64,000 nt of DNA from Saccharospirillum salsuginis (GTDB lineage Bacteria > Pseudomonadota > Gammaproteobacteria > Pseudomonadales > Natronospirillaceae): positions 1-64,000 of the forward strand of contig NZ_BMXR01000008.1 in the NCBI RefSeq assembly GCF_014651855.1, given 5' to 3'. The notes under the pieces were generated by a model, which was not told where the DNA came from, searched no databases, and saw only the letters and a program-made list of their open reading frames with translations. The position numbers and the translations under genes are program-made. This document shows, piece after piece, positions 24,018 through 33,251 of the stretch. Within the stretch, counting starts at the first letter, position 1. Each line of letters starts with the position of its first letter.

Positions 24018-24067
24018 AGCCAACCCAGGCACCAAGGGCCACTGGCACAAAAGCCAACCCAGGCACC
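24018..24067 (+). repeat. Duplicated tail of repeat A4
   Basis: AGCCAACCCAGGCACC occurs at 24018-24033 and 24052-24067, a 34-base period. The same period and GGCACC core are seen in the tandem tail of A6. Confidence 0.6.
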
Positions 24068-24124
24068 GGGGCGGAGGCACGAACCGAACCAAAGGCACGG
24101 TAATGGAAACCGGCCTCCGGAGTA

Positions 24125-25156
24125 TCAGTTGTTGGCGTGCAATGCCTCGTTCAGTTCGATCGCGCTCTTGTTGGTCAGGCACTCAACACGGCCGGTCTCG
24201 GCGTTGCGCCAGAACAGCAGGTTGGACTGACCCGCCAGTTCCCGGGCCTTGACCGTCTTAACCGGCTGCTTTTTCTCGTCCAGCATGGTCACCTTGGTGC
24301 CTGCGGTAATGTAGAGCCCGGCTTCGACGGTGCAACCGTCGCCCAGCGGAATGCCGACACCCGCGTTGGCGCCCAGCAGGCAGTTCTTGCCCAGTGAGAC
24401 GACGACCTTGCCGCCACCGGAGAGGGTGCCCATGATGGATGACCCGCCACCGACGTCGGACCCTTCGCCGACCATAACGCCGGCCGTGATCCGGCCTTCA
24501 ACCATCGACACAGACTCTGTGCCGGCATTGAAGTTGACGAAACCTTCGTGCATGACGGTCGTGCCCTTGCCGATGTGCGCGCCCAGACGCACCCGGGCGG
24601 TATCGGCGATGCGCACGCCTTCCGGCACGATGTAGTCGGCCATTTTCGGGAACTTGTCGACACAGTTCACTTCCAGCACCCGGCCGTTCAGGCGGGCTTC
24701 CATGCGACGTTCGGCCAGTTCCGGCAGGTCGATGGGGCCTTCGTTGGTCCAGGCGATGTTGTGCAGCAGACCGAACAGACCTTCCAGCGAGCAGCCGTGC
24801 GGCTTGATCAGGCGATGGGAGATCAGCTGCAACTTGAGGAAGCCTTCGGCGACCGAGGACGGGGCGCTGTCGGTTTCCAGGGCGACCAGCACCAGGGTCT
24901 GGTGGCTGCTTTCGGCGGCACGGCAGAACTGGGCGGACAGGGTGTGACCGGCGTCGTTGAATTGGCCGGCGAGCGGGTTCATCTGGCTGTTTTCCAGCAC
25001 GAACACTTCATTGCCGCCGTTCAATTTCACGACTTCGCCGACGCCCTGGATCAGGCTGTCTTCGGGATTCAGCAAAGGTTGCGGAAACCAGGCTTCGATA
25101 ATCTTGCCTTCTGAGTTGCGGGTGGCGGTACCCACCGCCAGGGAGAAATAGCTCAT
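24125..25156 (-). CDS. dapD: Tetrahydrodipicolinate N-succinyltransferase
   Basis: The 343-residue enzyme is of the long DapD type known from Pseudomonas. It has a mixed N-terminal domain followed by left-handed beta-helix hexapeptide repeats (about 175-300, such as IGKGTTVMHEGFVNFNAG) and an SNLLFWRN C-terminus. It transfers succinyl from succinyl-CoA to tetrahydrodipicolinate in lysine and diaminopimelate synthesis. It lies in the same direction as yffB, dapC, glnD and map, an order conserved in Pseudomonas-like genomes. Confidence 0.95.
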   Translation of the reverse strand: MSYFSLAVGTATRNSEGKIIEAWFPQPLLNPEDSLIQGVGEVVKLNGGNEVFVLENSQMNPLAGQFNDAGHTLSAQFCRAAESSHQTLVLVALETDSAPSSVAEGFLKLQLISHRLIKPHGCSLEGLFGLLHNIAWTNEGPIDLPELAERRMEARLNGRVLEVNCVDKFPKMADYIVPEGVRIADTARVRLGAHIGKGTTVMHEGFVNFNAGTESVSMVEGRITAGVMVGEGSDVGGGSSIMGTLSGGGKVVVSLGKNCLLGANAGVGIPLGDGCTVEAGLYITAGTKVTMLDEKKQPVKTVKARELAGQSNLLFWRNAETGRVECLTNKSAIELNEALHANN

Positions 25157-25299
25157 CCGTCGTGACTCCTCGGGTTTCTAATGTCGGGTATGGTTAGAGA
25201 TGCAATCCGGGGGCGGGGCGGGCCCGATCACGAGCCACGCGGTGCCGAATTCGGTTCAGTCGGATTCCAGGGGGCGATGCCTCGGGGCGGTCGCCCGGG

Positions 25300-25653
25300 T
25301 TATAACTCCAACGACAGCAGGTCCCGGAAGGCCTGCTCGTTGTAACCCACACTCACCAGGCCGCCGTGCTCGACGACCGGACGTTTGATGATCGACGGTT
25401 CGGCGATCATCAACTGGATGGCGCGTTCAGGGTTCAGTTTTTCCTTGCGCCCATCGTCGATGTTGCGCCAAGTCGTACCCCGTTTATTGATCAGGTTCTC
25501 CCAGCCGACGTGGGGAAACCAACTGCGCAGCAGGTCTTCGGTCGGCGGGGTTTTCTTGTAGTCGATGAATTCGTAATCGGCCCCTTGCTGGTCGAACCAG
25601 GCCAGGGTTTTCTTAATGGTGTCGCAATTTCGAATGCCGTAAATCCGGATCAT
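25300..25653 (-). CDS. yffB: ArsC/Spx-family thioredoxin-fold protein YffB
   Basis: The 117-residue ArsC-like protein has a single N-terminal Cys10 in GIRNCDTIKK, KRGTTWR and an EPSIIKRPV segment. It lacks the extra residues of true arsenate reductases. Related YffB proteins are thought to be glutathione-dependent thiol reductases. It lies between dapC and dapD, its usual place, but no role in lysine synthesis is established. Confidence 0.88.
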   Translation of the reverse strand: MIRIYGIRNCDTIKKTLAWFDQQGADYEFIDYKKTPPTEDLLRSWFPHVGWENLINKRGTTWRNIDDGRKEKLNPERAIQLMIAEPSIIKRPVVEHGGLVSVGYNEQAFRDLLSLEL

Positions 25654-25714
25654 GGCGTCCGCCCCATTCAGGCTGTGTATCGTCTCGGGTGGATGTCGTT
25701 TAGGGCTGATGGCC

Positions 25715-26902
25715 CTATAGCAGTTTGCGCAACCGTTCGGCGGCCTCGATGCAGGCGTCGACCTCGGCGACCAGGGCGATGCGAACGTGTCCGTAGCCCG
25801 GGTTCACGCCGTCGACGGTGCGCGACAGGTATTGGCCGGGCAGTACCCGGATGTTGGCCTTGGCCAGCCATTCCCGGGCCACGGCTTCGTCGTCCCGGCC
25901 CAGGTCGGGCCAAAGGTAAAAGCTTGCGTCGGGAATGTCCACCGGCAGTTTGCCGGCAAGTATGCTCTGTACGGCCCGATACTTCTCGTTGTACAGGGCC
26001 CGGTTCTCGGCAACATGCGCCTCGTCGCGCCAGGCGGCGATGGACACATGCTGGTGCGGCAGCGGCATGGCGCAGCCGTGATAGGTGCGATAGCTTCGAA
26101 ACTGGTTCAGCAGGTTCGCATCGCCGGCGACGAAGCCGCTGCGCAGGCCGGGCAGGTTGCTGCGTTTGCTCAGGCTGTGAAACACCAGACAATGGCGGTA
26201 GTCGGCGTCCCCCAGGCTGGCGGCAGCTTGCAGCAGACCGGCCGGCGGGTTGTTCTCGTCGCGGTACAGCTCGGAGTAGCATTCATCCGAGACCAGAATG
26301 ACATCGTGTTGCTGCGCCTTGCGGATCAGTCGTTGCAGCTGTTCCTGGCTCAGTGTCCGGCCGGACGGGTTGCCCGGGGTGCACAGGAACAGCATTTGGC
26401 ACTGGTCCCACTCGGCGTCGCTCAGGGCGTCGTAATCCGGCTGGTAGTTCGATTCCGCCAGGCAGGGCAGGTAACGGGGTTCGCCCCCGGCCAGGAAGGT
26501 CGCCCCTTCGTAAATCTGATAGAAGGGGTTCGGCATCCAGACCTGATTCTTGCTCGATGTAGCGTCGAACAGGGCCTGAACCACGGCGAACAGGGCCTCG
26601 CGCGTGCCGGTCACCGGCAGGACATGCGATTCGGCGGTCAGGCTGCCCGCGGGCAGTTGAAAGCGCTGCGTGCACCAGTCGGCGATGGCCTCGCGCAAGG
26701 CCGGCAATCCGGCGGTGGCCGGGTAGTGTGAAAACCCGTCCAGATGGTCGCGCAGGGTGGTTTCCAGAAAGGCCGGTGCGGCGTGTTTGGGCTCACCAAT
26801 GCCCCAGGCGATTTCGGGCAACTCGGCCGGGGTCACGTCCGCGACCAGGCGCTTCAGCTTTTCGAACGGGTAGGGCTGGAGTCGCTCCATCAGAGGGTTC
26901 AT
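25715..26902 (-). CDS. dapC: Succinyldiaminopimelate transaminase
   Basis: The 395-residue PLP-dependent class I aminotransferase has the cofactor lysine in HSLSKRSNLPGLRSG (about residues 240-254), GTREALF near 107 and CTPGNPSG near 165. It converts N-succinyl-2-amino-6-ketopimelate to the diaminopimelate form after DapD. Placement beside dapD and glnD supports dapC over other aspartate-family transaminases. It starts one base after the glnD stop, so it is tightly coupled. Confidence 0.92.
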   Translation of the reverse strand: MNPLMERLQPYPFEKLKRLVADVTPAELPEIAWGIGEPKHAAPAFLETTLRDHLDGFSHYPATAGLPALREAIADWCTQRFQLPAGSLTAESHVLPVTGTREALFAVVQALFDATSSKNQVWMPNPFYQIYEGATFLAGGEPRYLPCLAESNYQPDYDALSDAEWDQCQMLFLCTPGNPSGRTLSQEQLQRLIRKAQQHDVILVSDECYSELYRDENNPPAGLLQAAASLGDADYRHCLVFHSLSKRSNLPGLRSGFVAGDANLLNQFRSYRTYHGCAMPLPHQHVSIAAWRDEAHVAENRALYNEKYRAVQSILAGKLPVDIPDASFYLWPDLGRDDEAVAREWLAKANIRVLPGQYLSRTVDGVNPGYGHVRIALVAEVDACIEAAERLRKLL

Positions 26903-29581
26903 TCAGGGTTGTCCTTGTTCGATCGTGTCGGCCAGACGCTGCTGCAGCTCGGCAACGCGCCTGGCATCGTGCAGGGGTTCGTTCTGGTTGTCGACCACGA
27001 AGAAGACGTCCTCGACGCGTTCGCCCAGGGTCGAGATGCGCGCGCTTTGCATGCGCAGATCGAGCCGTTTGAAGGTGCGGCCGATGTCCGCCAGCAGACC
27101 GGGACGGTCCGAGGTGATCACCTGGACCACGGTGCGCTGGTTGGTCGGGTCGTTGCTGACGGTGATCTCCGGCGGGATGCTGAAGTGCTTCAGTCGCCGC
27201 GACATGCGGCGCTGGGGCGTCGACGTCTCTTCCGGATCCTGTATGGCGAGCAACAGCCGGTGTTGGATGTCGCGTAACCGGGCCGGGTTGTTGCCGATGC
27301 TGTGGCCTTCCTCGTCCAGAACAATGAAAGTATCCAGACTGAAGTCGGACGCCGAGGACGTCATGATGCGGGCGTCCTGGATGTCGAGCTCCAACTGGTC
27401 GAGGCAGGCGGCGATGTCGGCGAACAGATGCGGCCGGTCCGGCGCGTAGATGAACACCTGGGTGGCGCCGGCGAAGCTCTGTTCGTCGGTTTCCCTGATC
27501 AGCACCAGGGGCACGTTCAGGCCGTGATTGGCAATGGCGCGGGTGTGCCAGGCGATGTTCTCCGGGCTCTCGCGCAGAAAGTAATCGTCGCCGGGGTTGT
27601 CCCACAATTCCAGGATCTCGGCTTCCTCGAAACCGTCGTCGCGGAGCAGGGCCAGCGCCTGGGATTTGATCTCCTGAACCCGTTCCTCTTTGTCCACCGG
27701 GTTCTCCAGGCCGCGCCGCAGGGCCCGCAGCGCCTCGTTATACAGCTTCTTCAGCAGCGAGGCCCGCCAGCTGTTCCACAGGTTCGGGTTGGTCGCGAAG
27801 ATGTCGGCCACGGTCAGCACGTAAAGGTAGTTCAACCGGTGCACGTCGCCGACCTGCTGGGTAAAGTGGTTGATCACTTCCGGGTCCGAAATGTCCTGGC
27901 GCTGGGCCGTGGTGGACATCAGCAGGTGATGGCGTACCAGCCAGATCACCAGATCGGTTTCCCAGGCGGTCAGGCGGTGGCGCAGGGCGAAACGGCGCAC
28001 TTCCTCGGCGCCCTCGACCGAATGATCCGACCCCCGGCCCTTGCCGATGTCGTGATAGAGCGCCGCTACGTAGACCAGCTCCACCTTGGGTAACTGGTGG
28101 ATGATCTTGGTGGCGATGGGGAATTCGGCGGTGTTGTTGGCGTGGCGGAAGCGGCGCAGGTTGCGGATGGTCAGCAGGGTATGGGCATCGACGGTGTAGA
28201 CGTGAAACAGGTCGTACTGCATCTGGCCGACGATACGCCCGAATTCCGGTAGATAGCGGCCGAGAATCCCGTGCTGGTTCATGCGCATCAGGTTGGTCGA
28301 GACCCCGGCCGGGCTGCGCAACAATTCCATGAAAAAGGTGATGTTGCGCAGATCCTGGCGGAATTTGCCGTCGATGCGATGGCGATTAGCGAAGATCTGC
28401 CGCAGCGTGCCGGCCCGAATGCCTTTGACTTCGGGTTGCTGGGCGCACAGGACGAAAATCTCCATCAGCGCGGAAGGCGTGCGGATAAAGACCGACTCGT
28501 CCAGCGTTTCAATGTAGTTGTCGCGCACCTGGAAGCGGGAGTTGATCGGAATGATCTGTTCCTCGTCCCCGGCGTGCAGAATGGTCTCGTCGAAGTGTTG
28601 CAACAGCATGATGTTCAGGGCGCGCAGCCGGAACACCTGGCGGAAATAGTCCTGCATCAGATGTTCGACCGCCAACTGGCCGTCCCGATCGCTGTAACCG
28701 AATTGCTCGGCCACCTGCTCCTGCAGATCGAACAGCAAACGGTCCTCGGCCCGGCCGCTGAAAACATGCAAGGCATAGCGGATGCGCCAGAGCGCGTCCT
28801 GGCCTTCCAGCAGGGCCTGGTATTCGGCATCGGTCAGAAACTTGCGTTCCACCAGGCCGCCAAGATCGGTATCGCCGAAATGGCGCTTGGCGACCCAGGC
28901 AATGGTCTGGATATCACGCAGCCCGCCCGGGCCGGCCTTTACGTTCGGTTCGAGGTTGTATTCGGTTTCGTTGTACTTCTGGTGGCGGTGGGTCTGCTCG
29001 TTCAGCTTCGCCTTGTAGAAGTCCTCACTGGGCCAGATGTAATCGGGCCCGGTCAGTTCGGTCACCCGCTCTCTCAGGCTCTCGTTGCCGGCCAGGGTGC
29101 GGGTTTCCATCAGGTTGGTCGTCACCGTGACATCGTTGCGGGCTTCCTCCTGACAGGCGGCCAGCGTGCGGACACTGTGGCCCACCTCCAGCTTGATGTC
29201 CCACATCAGCGTCAGGAACGCCTGGATCGACTCGACATTGGTCTCGATCCGGTCTTCCTCGGTGAACAACAACAGCAGGTCGATGTCCGACTTCGGCAAC
29301 AACTCACCGCGGCCGTAACCGCCGACCGCCACCAGGGCGATATCGTCCGGATCCGACCACTCGAAACATTGCCAGGCCGCTCGAATCACCTGATCCAGAG
29401 CCCAGGCCCGGCCAAACACCAGCGATCGTATCGGCTCACCCTGTAAAAAGCGGCGATCCAGCGCTTGTTGCAACTGTTCCAGAGTCTCGCGCAATACGGG
29501 AACGGCCGGTTGGTCGGCCAACGACCGGCACAAGGCGTCAAAATCGACTAAATCGCTGTCGGCGTAATCGCTCAGGATCAT
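26903..29581 (-). CDS. glnD: Bifunctional uridylyltransferase / uridylyl-removing enzyme (PII modification)
   Basis: The 892-residue nitrogen sensor has a nucleotidyltransferase domain with GGYGRGELLPKSDIDLLL (about 87-104). An HD domain for uridylyl removal (YHDIGKGRGSDHS, about 495-510) and two C-terminal ACT domains (about 700-790 and 810-890, the second with TSDRPGLLADIGR) follow. It modifies PII according to glutamine. Length equals the family norm. It is upstream of dapC and downstream of map. Confidence 0.97.
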   Translation of the reverse strand: MILSDYADSDLVDFDALCRSLADQPAVPVLRETLEQLQQALDRRFLQGEPIRSLVFGRAWALDQVIRAAWQCFEWSDPDDIALVAVGGYGRGELLPKSDIDLLLLFTEEDRIETNVESIQAFLTLMWDIKLEVGHSVRTLAACQEEARNDVTVTTNLMETRTLAGNESLRERVTELTGPDYIWPSEDFYKAKLNEQTHRHQKYNETEYNLEPNVKAGPGGLRDIQTIAWVAKRHFGDTDLGGLVERKFLTDAEYQALLEGQDALWRIRYALHVFSGRAEDRLLFDLQEQVAEQFGYSDRDGQLAVEHLMQDYFRQVFRLRALNIMLLQHFDETILHAGDEEQIIPINSRFQVRDNYIETLDESVFIRTPSALMEIFVLCAQQPEVKGIRAGTLRQIFANRHRIDGKFRQDLRNITFFMELLRSPAGVSTNLMRMNQHGILGRYLPEFGRIVGQMQYDLFHVYTVDAHTLLTIRNLRRFRHANNTAEFPIATKIIHQLPKVELVYVAALYHDIGKGRGSDHSVEGAEEVRRFALRHRLTAWETDLVIWLVRHHLLMSTTAQRQDISDPEVINHFTQQVGDVHRLNYLYVLTVADIFATNPNLWNSWRASLLKKLYNEALRALRRGLENPVDKEERVQEIKSQALALLRDDGFEEAEILELWDNPGDDYFLRESPENIAWHTRAIANHGLNVPLVLIRETDEQSFAGATQVFIYAPDRPHLFADIAACLDQLELDIQDARIMTSSASDFSLDTFIVLDEEGHSIGNNPARLRDIQHRLLLAIQDPEETSTPQRRMSRRLKHFSIPPEITVSNDPTNQRTVVQVITSDRPGLLADIGRTFKRLDLRMQSARISTLGERVEDVFFVVDNQNEPLHDARRVAELQQRLADTIEQGQP

Positions 29582-29703
29582 TCACTCGTCCTACAAAAGG
29601 TGAGCCAATGGTAAAGGGAAGGGAGCCTCTGGACAATTCCCGTGGGGCTCCCCGGGCCGGCCAATGGGAAAGCCTGACCGGCCAGGCAGGTAATGAGTCG
29701 AGA

Positions 29704-30480
29704 TCAGAAGGATTCTTCACCCCGTCGAGTCAGAACCTCGACGCCATCGGCCGTTACCAGCAGCGTATGCTCCCACTGGGCCGACGGTTTGCGGTCCTTG
29801 GTCACCACCGTCCAGTGATCGCCGAGCATCTTGGTCTGCGGCTTGCCGGCGTTGATCATCGGCTCAATGGTAAAGCACATGCCTTCCTGCAGCTCCATAC
29901 CGGTGCCCGGCTTGCCATAGTGCAGTACCTGGGGCTCCTCGTGGAAACCCGCCCCGATGCCGTGACCGCAGTATTCCCGCACCACCGAATAGTAATTGCT
30001 CTCGGCATGTTGCTGAATCACATGGCCGATATCGCCCAATTGCGTTCCGGGCCGGACAATCTCGATGCCCTTGTAGAGGCATTCCTGCGTCACCCGCACC
30101 AACCGCTCCAGGTGCGCCGGTGCTTCACCGACAAAGAACATCTTGCTGGTATCGCCGTGGTAGCCATCCTTGATCACCGTTACATCGATGTTCAGGATGT
30201 CGCCCTTCTTCAATACCTTGTCATCGCTCGGGATGCCATGGCAGATCACATGGTTCACCGATGTGCAGATCGACTTCGGAAACGGCGGATTGCCATAATT
30301 CAGTGGCGCCGGGATACCCTTTTGCACATTCACAATGTGATCGTGGCAGATACGGTCCAGCTCGCCGGTGGTGACCCCGGGTTTGACATAGTCCCCGATC
30401 ATTTCCAGCACTTCGGCCGCGAGGCGACCGGCGACCCGCATCTTCTCGATTTCTTCAGCGGTCTTAATGGTAACAGGCAT
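29704..30480 (-). CDS. map: Methionine aminopeptidase, type I
   Basis: The 258-residue dinuclear-metal peptidase removes N-terminal methionine. Metal ligands are seen in NIDVTVIKDGYHGDTS (two Asp), GHGIGAGFHEEP (His, Glu) and MCFTIEPM (Glu). The ATG at 30480 is the family start; an upstream in-frame ATG at 30501 would add seven residues. It is divergent from rpsB, its standard neighbour, but the gap here is widened to 768 bases by two repeats. Confidence 0.96.
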   Translation of the reverse strand: MPVTIKTAEEIEKMRVAGRLAAEVLEMIGDYVKPGVTTGELDRICHDHIVNVQKGIPAPLNYGNPPFPKSICTSVNHVICHGIPSDDKVLKKGDILNIDVTVIKDGYHGDTSKMFFVGEAPAHLERLVRVTQECLYKGIEIVRPGTQLGDIGHVIQQHAESNYYSVVREYCGHGIGAGFHEEPQVLHYGKPGTGMELQEGMCFTIEPMINAGKPQTKMLGDHWTVVTKDRKPSAQWEHTLLVTADGVEVLTRRGEESF

Positions 30481-30596
30481 GCGATTCCCAAGTCGGATCA
30501 TGAATAATGGCCGGGTATTCTAAAGGTTTTAAGAACGCCTTGCAGCAATAGGCCCGTGGTTGCTTATACCTATTCAGTTCAGTGCCAGAACCCGCA

Positions 30597-30704
30597 CCGG
30601 CTGCGGGGTAAGTCTATTCGGGGTCGCCGTGAACCCGTCCATGGGGGCTTGACGGCCGCCATCCGGGCGGCCGACATCCCCGAATAGGCCTACCCGGCAG
30701 CCGG
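30597..30704 (-). repeat. Family A structured repeat, copy A5
   Basis: The outer arms begin CCGGCTGCGGGGTAAG and end TACCCGGCAGCCGG. The inner hairpins are CCCGTCCATGGG and GGCCGCCATCCGGGCGGCC; the latter stem differs from all other copies but still pairs. Confidence 0.8.
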
Positions 30705-30798
30705 CGCTAGCCTTTCATGGTCGATGGCATACCCGTTTCTAGCGCTTCCCCCAATACTATTGGGGGACTGTTGGAATCAGTTGTTGGCACGTATCTAA

Positions 30799-30911
30799 GC
30801 GGCAGGGGCCTGGGTGGCTCACGCAGGGGAGTTCGCAGCATGGATGCTGCGGTCTAGCCCCCATGGATGGGTCCACGGCGACCCGGAGTGAGCTACCCAG
30901 GCCCCTGCCGC
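30799..30911 (+). repeat. Family A structured repeat, copy A6
   Basis: The outer arms GCGGCAGGGGCCTGGGT and ACCCAGGCCCCTGCCGC pair perfectly. The inner hairpins are GCAGCATGGATGCTGC and CCCATGGATGGG. Confidence 0.85.
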
Positions 30912-31028
30912 GGACCACAGGCACCTCTATATGGAGCCTCAGAAGCGATCCATTGGCACCTCCATACGGAGCCACTACAGCGAACCACTGGCACCTTCTC
31001 AAGGAGCCCCACAGCGGACCAGTGACGC
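30911..31028 (+). repeat. Tandem tail repeat, about 3.4 units of 34-35 bases
   Basis: Units begin CGGACCACAGGCACC, CGATCCATTGGCACC, CGAACCACTGGCACC and CGGACCAGTG. They have a variable middle of the form TATATGGAGCC / ATACGGAGCC / TCAAGGAGCC. The unit start equals the tail motif seen once behind most other A copies. Confidence 0.75.
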
Positions 31029-31049
31029 ATCACTTGCAACCCAGAAGTT

Positions 31050-31078
31050 TTGTGTTTGACTGGACGGTGTGGTATAAA
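31050..31078 (+). promoter_or_regulatory. Promoter of rpsB
   Basis: TTGTGT (31050-31055) is 17 bases from TATAAA (31073-31078), which also carries the extended -10 TG. The predicted start is near 31085, giving a leader of about 164 bases. Confidence 0.5.
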
Positions 31079-31084
31079 GCGCGC

Positions 31085-31248
31085 CGCTTTCGGGCAGAGT
31101 GTCCGAAGGTGCGTCAATTGGCCACCGCCAATGGCGTAACATTAACTCTCACATGCGCCGACACATGATTTCGGGTGCTCCAGGGCCACAGGTCAGGGGG
31201 TTGGATCATGGGGCGTGTGGAGGCCTAACCCGAACAGTTGAGGATATT
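31085..31248 (+). promoter_or_regulatory. Probable S2-autoregulated leader of rpsB
   Basis: The long untranslated leader ends in a conserved-looking segment, GTGTGGAGGCCTAACCC, just before the ribosome site. From memory this resembles the gammaproteobacterial rpsB leader to which S2 binds to repress its own operon. It is a homology judgement, not a fold calculation. Confidence 0.5.
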
Positions 31249-31998
31249 ATGGCTACTACTGTTTCCATGCGCGACCTGCTTAAGGCAGGCGTACACTTCG
31301 GTCACCAAACCCGTTACTGGAACCCCAAGATGGGCAAGTACATCTTTGGTGCCCGCAACAAGATCCACATTATCAACCTCGAGCACACCGTCCCGGCCCT
31401 GAACAACGCTCTTGAGCATATCGGCAAAATGGCCGCTGCCAAGAACAAGGTCCTGTTCGTCGGTACCAAGCGTTCCGCCAGCAACATCGTCCGTGAAGAA
31501 GCCTCCCGTGCCGGCATGCCTTATGTCGCCCACCGCTGGCTCGGCGGCATGCTGACCAACTACAAAACCATTCGTCAGTCCATCAAGCGCCTGCGCGAAC
31601 TGGAAACCCAGGCCGGCGACGGAACCTTCGACAAGCTGACCAAGAAAGAGCGCCTGATGCGCGAGCGTGAAATCGAGAAGCTCGAGAAGAGCATCGGCGG
31701 TATCAAGGACATGGGCGGCCTGCCGGATGCCCTGTTCGTCATCGACGTCGATCACGAGCGCATCGCCATCCAGGAAGCCAACAAGCTGGGCATTCCGGTC
31801 ATCGGCGTGGTTGATACCAACTCCAACCCGGACGGTATCGACGTTGTGATCCCGGGTAACGACGACGCCATCCGCGCCATCGAGATCTACGCCAGCTCCG
31901 TCGCCAACGCCGTACTGGAAGCCAAGGCGGCCAACGCGACCGAAGCTGACGAATTCGTCGAAGTGGCTGACGAAGCCGCCGGCGAATCCGCCGAGTAA
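31249..31998 (+). CDS. rpsB: 30S ribosomal protein S2
   Basis: The 249-residue protein starts [20 protein letters not shown], the S2 signature. It has GTKR and [14 protein letters not shown] in the first half and [27 protein letters not shown] near 180-205. It binds 16S rRNA late in 30S assembly. The ATG at 31249 is fixed by GAGGATATT upstream and the family start. It is followed by tsf after a terminator-like hairpin. Confidence 0.99.
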   Translation: MATTVSMRDLLKAGVHFGHQTRYWNPKMGKYIFGARNKIHIINLEHTVPALNNALEHIGKMAAAKNKVLFVGTKRSASNIVREEASRAGMPYVAHRWLGGMLTNYKTIRQSIKRLRELETQAGDGTFDKLTKKERLMREREIEKLEKSIGGIKDMGGLPDALFVIDVDHERIAIQEANKLGIPVIGVVDTNSNPDGIDVVIPGNDDAIRAIEIYASSVANAVLEAKAANATEADEFVEVADEAAGESAE

Positions 31999-32021
31999 GC
32001 CAACATCGGCCAAGGCAGATG

Positions 32022-32046
32022 AAAAAAGGGGCCGAGGCCCCTTTTT
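32022..32046 (+). terminator. Intrinsic terminator/attenuator between rpsB and tsf
   Basis: A-rich GGGGCC pairs with GGCCCC then TTTTT, 24 bases after the rpsB stop. Partial read-through would set the S2:EF-Ts ratio. Confidence 0.8.
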
Positions 32047-32153
32047 GCTATCAGACTGCCCCATACGCGACTGCCGGTTCATAAAGCGGTATCAAACATC
32101 CGGCAGACTGAAGCAGGTCGACCTGAATTGAACGACACATTGAGGAACTGAAC

Positions 32154-33020
32154 ATGGCTAACATTTCCGCGAGCATGGTAAAAGAGCTGCGTGAGCGCAC
32201 TGGCCTCGGCATGATGGAGTGCAAGAAAGCACTGGTCGAAGCCGGTGGCGACATCGAAGCAGCAATCGACAACCTGCGTAAGGCCTCCGGCCTGAAAGCC
32301 GCCAAGAAGGCCGGCCGTACCGCCGCCGAAGGCGTTATCATCACTCGCACCAACGACGACAACAGCGAAGCTCTGTTGCTGGAAGTCAACAGCGAAACCG
32401 ACTTCGTCGCCCGTGACGACAACTTCCTGGCGTTCGCCGACAAGGTGGCCGACCAGGCCTTTGCCAGCAAGCAGACCGACATCGCCGCTTTGATGGCCGA
32501 CGGCCTCGAAGCCGAGCGTGAAGCCCTGGTGCAGAAGATCGGCGAGAACATCTCCGTTCGCCGCGCCGTCCTGATCGGCGGTGAAGGCAAGACCGTCGCC
32601 ACCTACGTTCACGGTGGCCGCATCGGCGTCGCCGTTGAATTGAAAGGCGGCAGCGAAGAGCTGGGTCGTGACGTGGCCATGCACATCGCCGCGATCAACC
32701 CGCAGTACGTCTCTCCGGAAGACGTCCCGCAGGAAATGCTCGACCGTGAAAAAGAAGTGGTTTCCGCCCAGGCCGAGAATTCCGGCAAGCCGGCCGAAAT
32801 CATCGAGAAAATGGTCACCGGCCGTCTGAAGAAGTTCGTCGCCGAGATCTCCCTGGTCGAGCAACCGTTCGTCAAGGACCCGGATACCAAAGTGGGCACC
32901 CTGGTCAAGAACGCCGGCGCCGAGTTGCTGAGCTTCACCCGTCTGGAAGTGGGTGAAGGCATCGAGAAAGAAGAAGTCGACTTCGCCGCCGAAGTCGCCG
33001 CGGCCGCCAAAGGCAGCTAA
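32154..33020 (+). CDS. tsf: Elongation factor Ts
   Basis: The 288-residue guanine-nucleotide exchange factor of EF-Tu opens with a UBA-like helix pair ([25 protein letters not shown], residues about 8-32). The core holds [10 protein letters not shown] (about 78-87) and HIAAINP. Length is normal. It has its own terminator. Confidence 0.99.
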   Translation: MANISASMVKELRERTGLGMMECKKALVEAGGDIEAAIDNLRKASGLKAAKKAGRTAAEGVIITRTNDDNSEALLLEVNSETDFVARDDNFLAFADKVADQAFASKQTDIAALMADGLEAEREALVQKIGENISVRRAVLIGGEGKTVATYVHGGRIGVAVELKGGSEELGRDVAMHIAAINPQYVSPEDVPQEMLDREKEVVSAQAENSGKPAEIIEKMVTGRLKKFVAEISLVEQPFVKDPDTKVGTLVKNAGAELLSFTRLEVGEGIEKEEVDFAAEVAAAAKGS

Positions 33021-33026
33021 GGCACA

Positions 33027-33056
33027 GAAAAGGGCAGTTTGACTGCCCTTTTTTTT
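33027..33056 (+). terminator. Intrinsic terminator of tsf
   Basis: AAAAGGGCAG / CTGCCCTTTT with a TTTGA loop, followed by eight T. Confidence 0.92.
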
Positions 33057-33058
33057 GC

Positions 33059-33140
33059 ACAGGACGTGCTTATGCTGCGAAGCACAAGGATGTGCGGGAG
33101 TAGTGCTTGTACAGGATGTACTTATGCCGCGAAGCGGCAG
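33059..33140 (+). repeat. Two direct copies of an ACAGGAYGTRCTTATG unit
   Basis: The unit at 33059-33087 and again at 33111-33140 reads ACAGGA-GT-CTTATG and then GCGAAGC. The second ends in the small hairpin GCCGCGAAGCGGC. It is a REP-like pair. Confidence 0.55.
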
Positions 33141-33149
33141 TTTTTAATA

Positions 33150-33219
33150 TGTAGGAGCGCACGCTGTGCGCGATCTGGTGGTTGAACCCCAAGGGTCGCG
33201 CACGGCGTACGCTCCTACA
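33150..33219. repeat. TGTAGGAGCG inverted-end repeat (family E)
   Basis: The ends TGTAGGAGCGCACGC and GCGTACGCTCCTACA flank CGCGA..TCGCG. It is a small MITE/REP-like hairpin about 70 bases long, between tsf and pyrH. Confidence 0.7.
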
Positions 33220-33251
33220 GGATACAACCAGACACCATTCGGAGAGACGCC

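Larger units (their letters stand above)
23286..24124. other. 839-base repeat island between glpR and dapD
   Basis: It holds two oppositely oriented family-A repeats (A3, A4), one family-C hairpin, three GTAGGTCGGATTAG-type hairpins and a duplicated GGCACC tail. No coding region is credible. It separates convergent glpR and dapD. Confidence 0.8.
30481..31248. other. 768-base map-rpsB divergent gap
   Basis: It holds repeats A5 and A6 in opposite orientation, the tandem tail of A6, the rpsB promoter and the S2 leader. No gene is credible. Confidence 0.75.

Noticed and set aside
30911..31028. Possible short CRISPR array
   Set aside because: The period is 34-35 bases with no unique spacers; only the unit starts are similar, no cas gene is near, and it matches the tail of family-A repeats.
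31056..31061. TTGACT as the rpsB -35
   Set aside because: Only 11 bases separate it from TATAAA; TTGTGT six bases earlier gives the normal 17.
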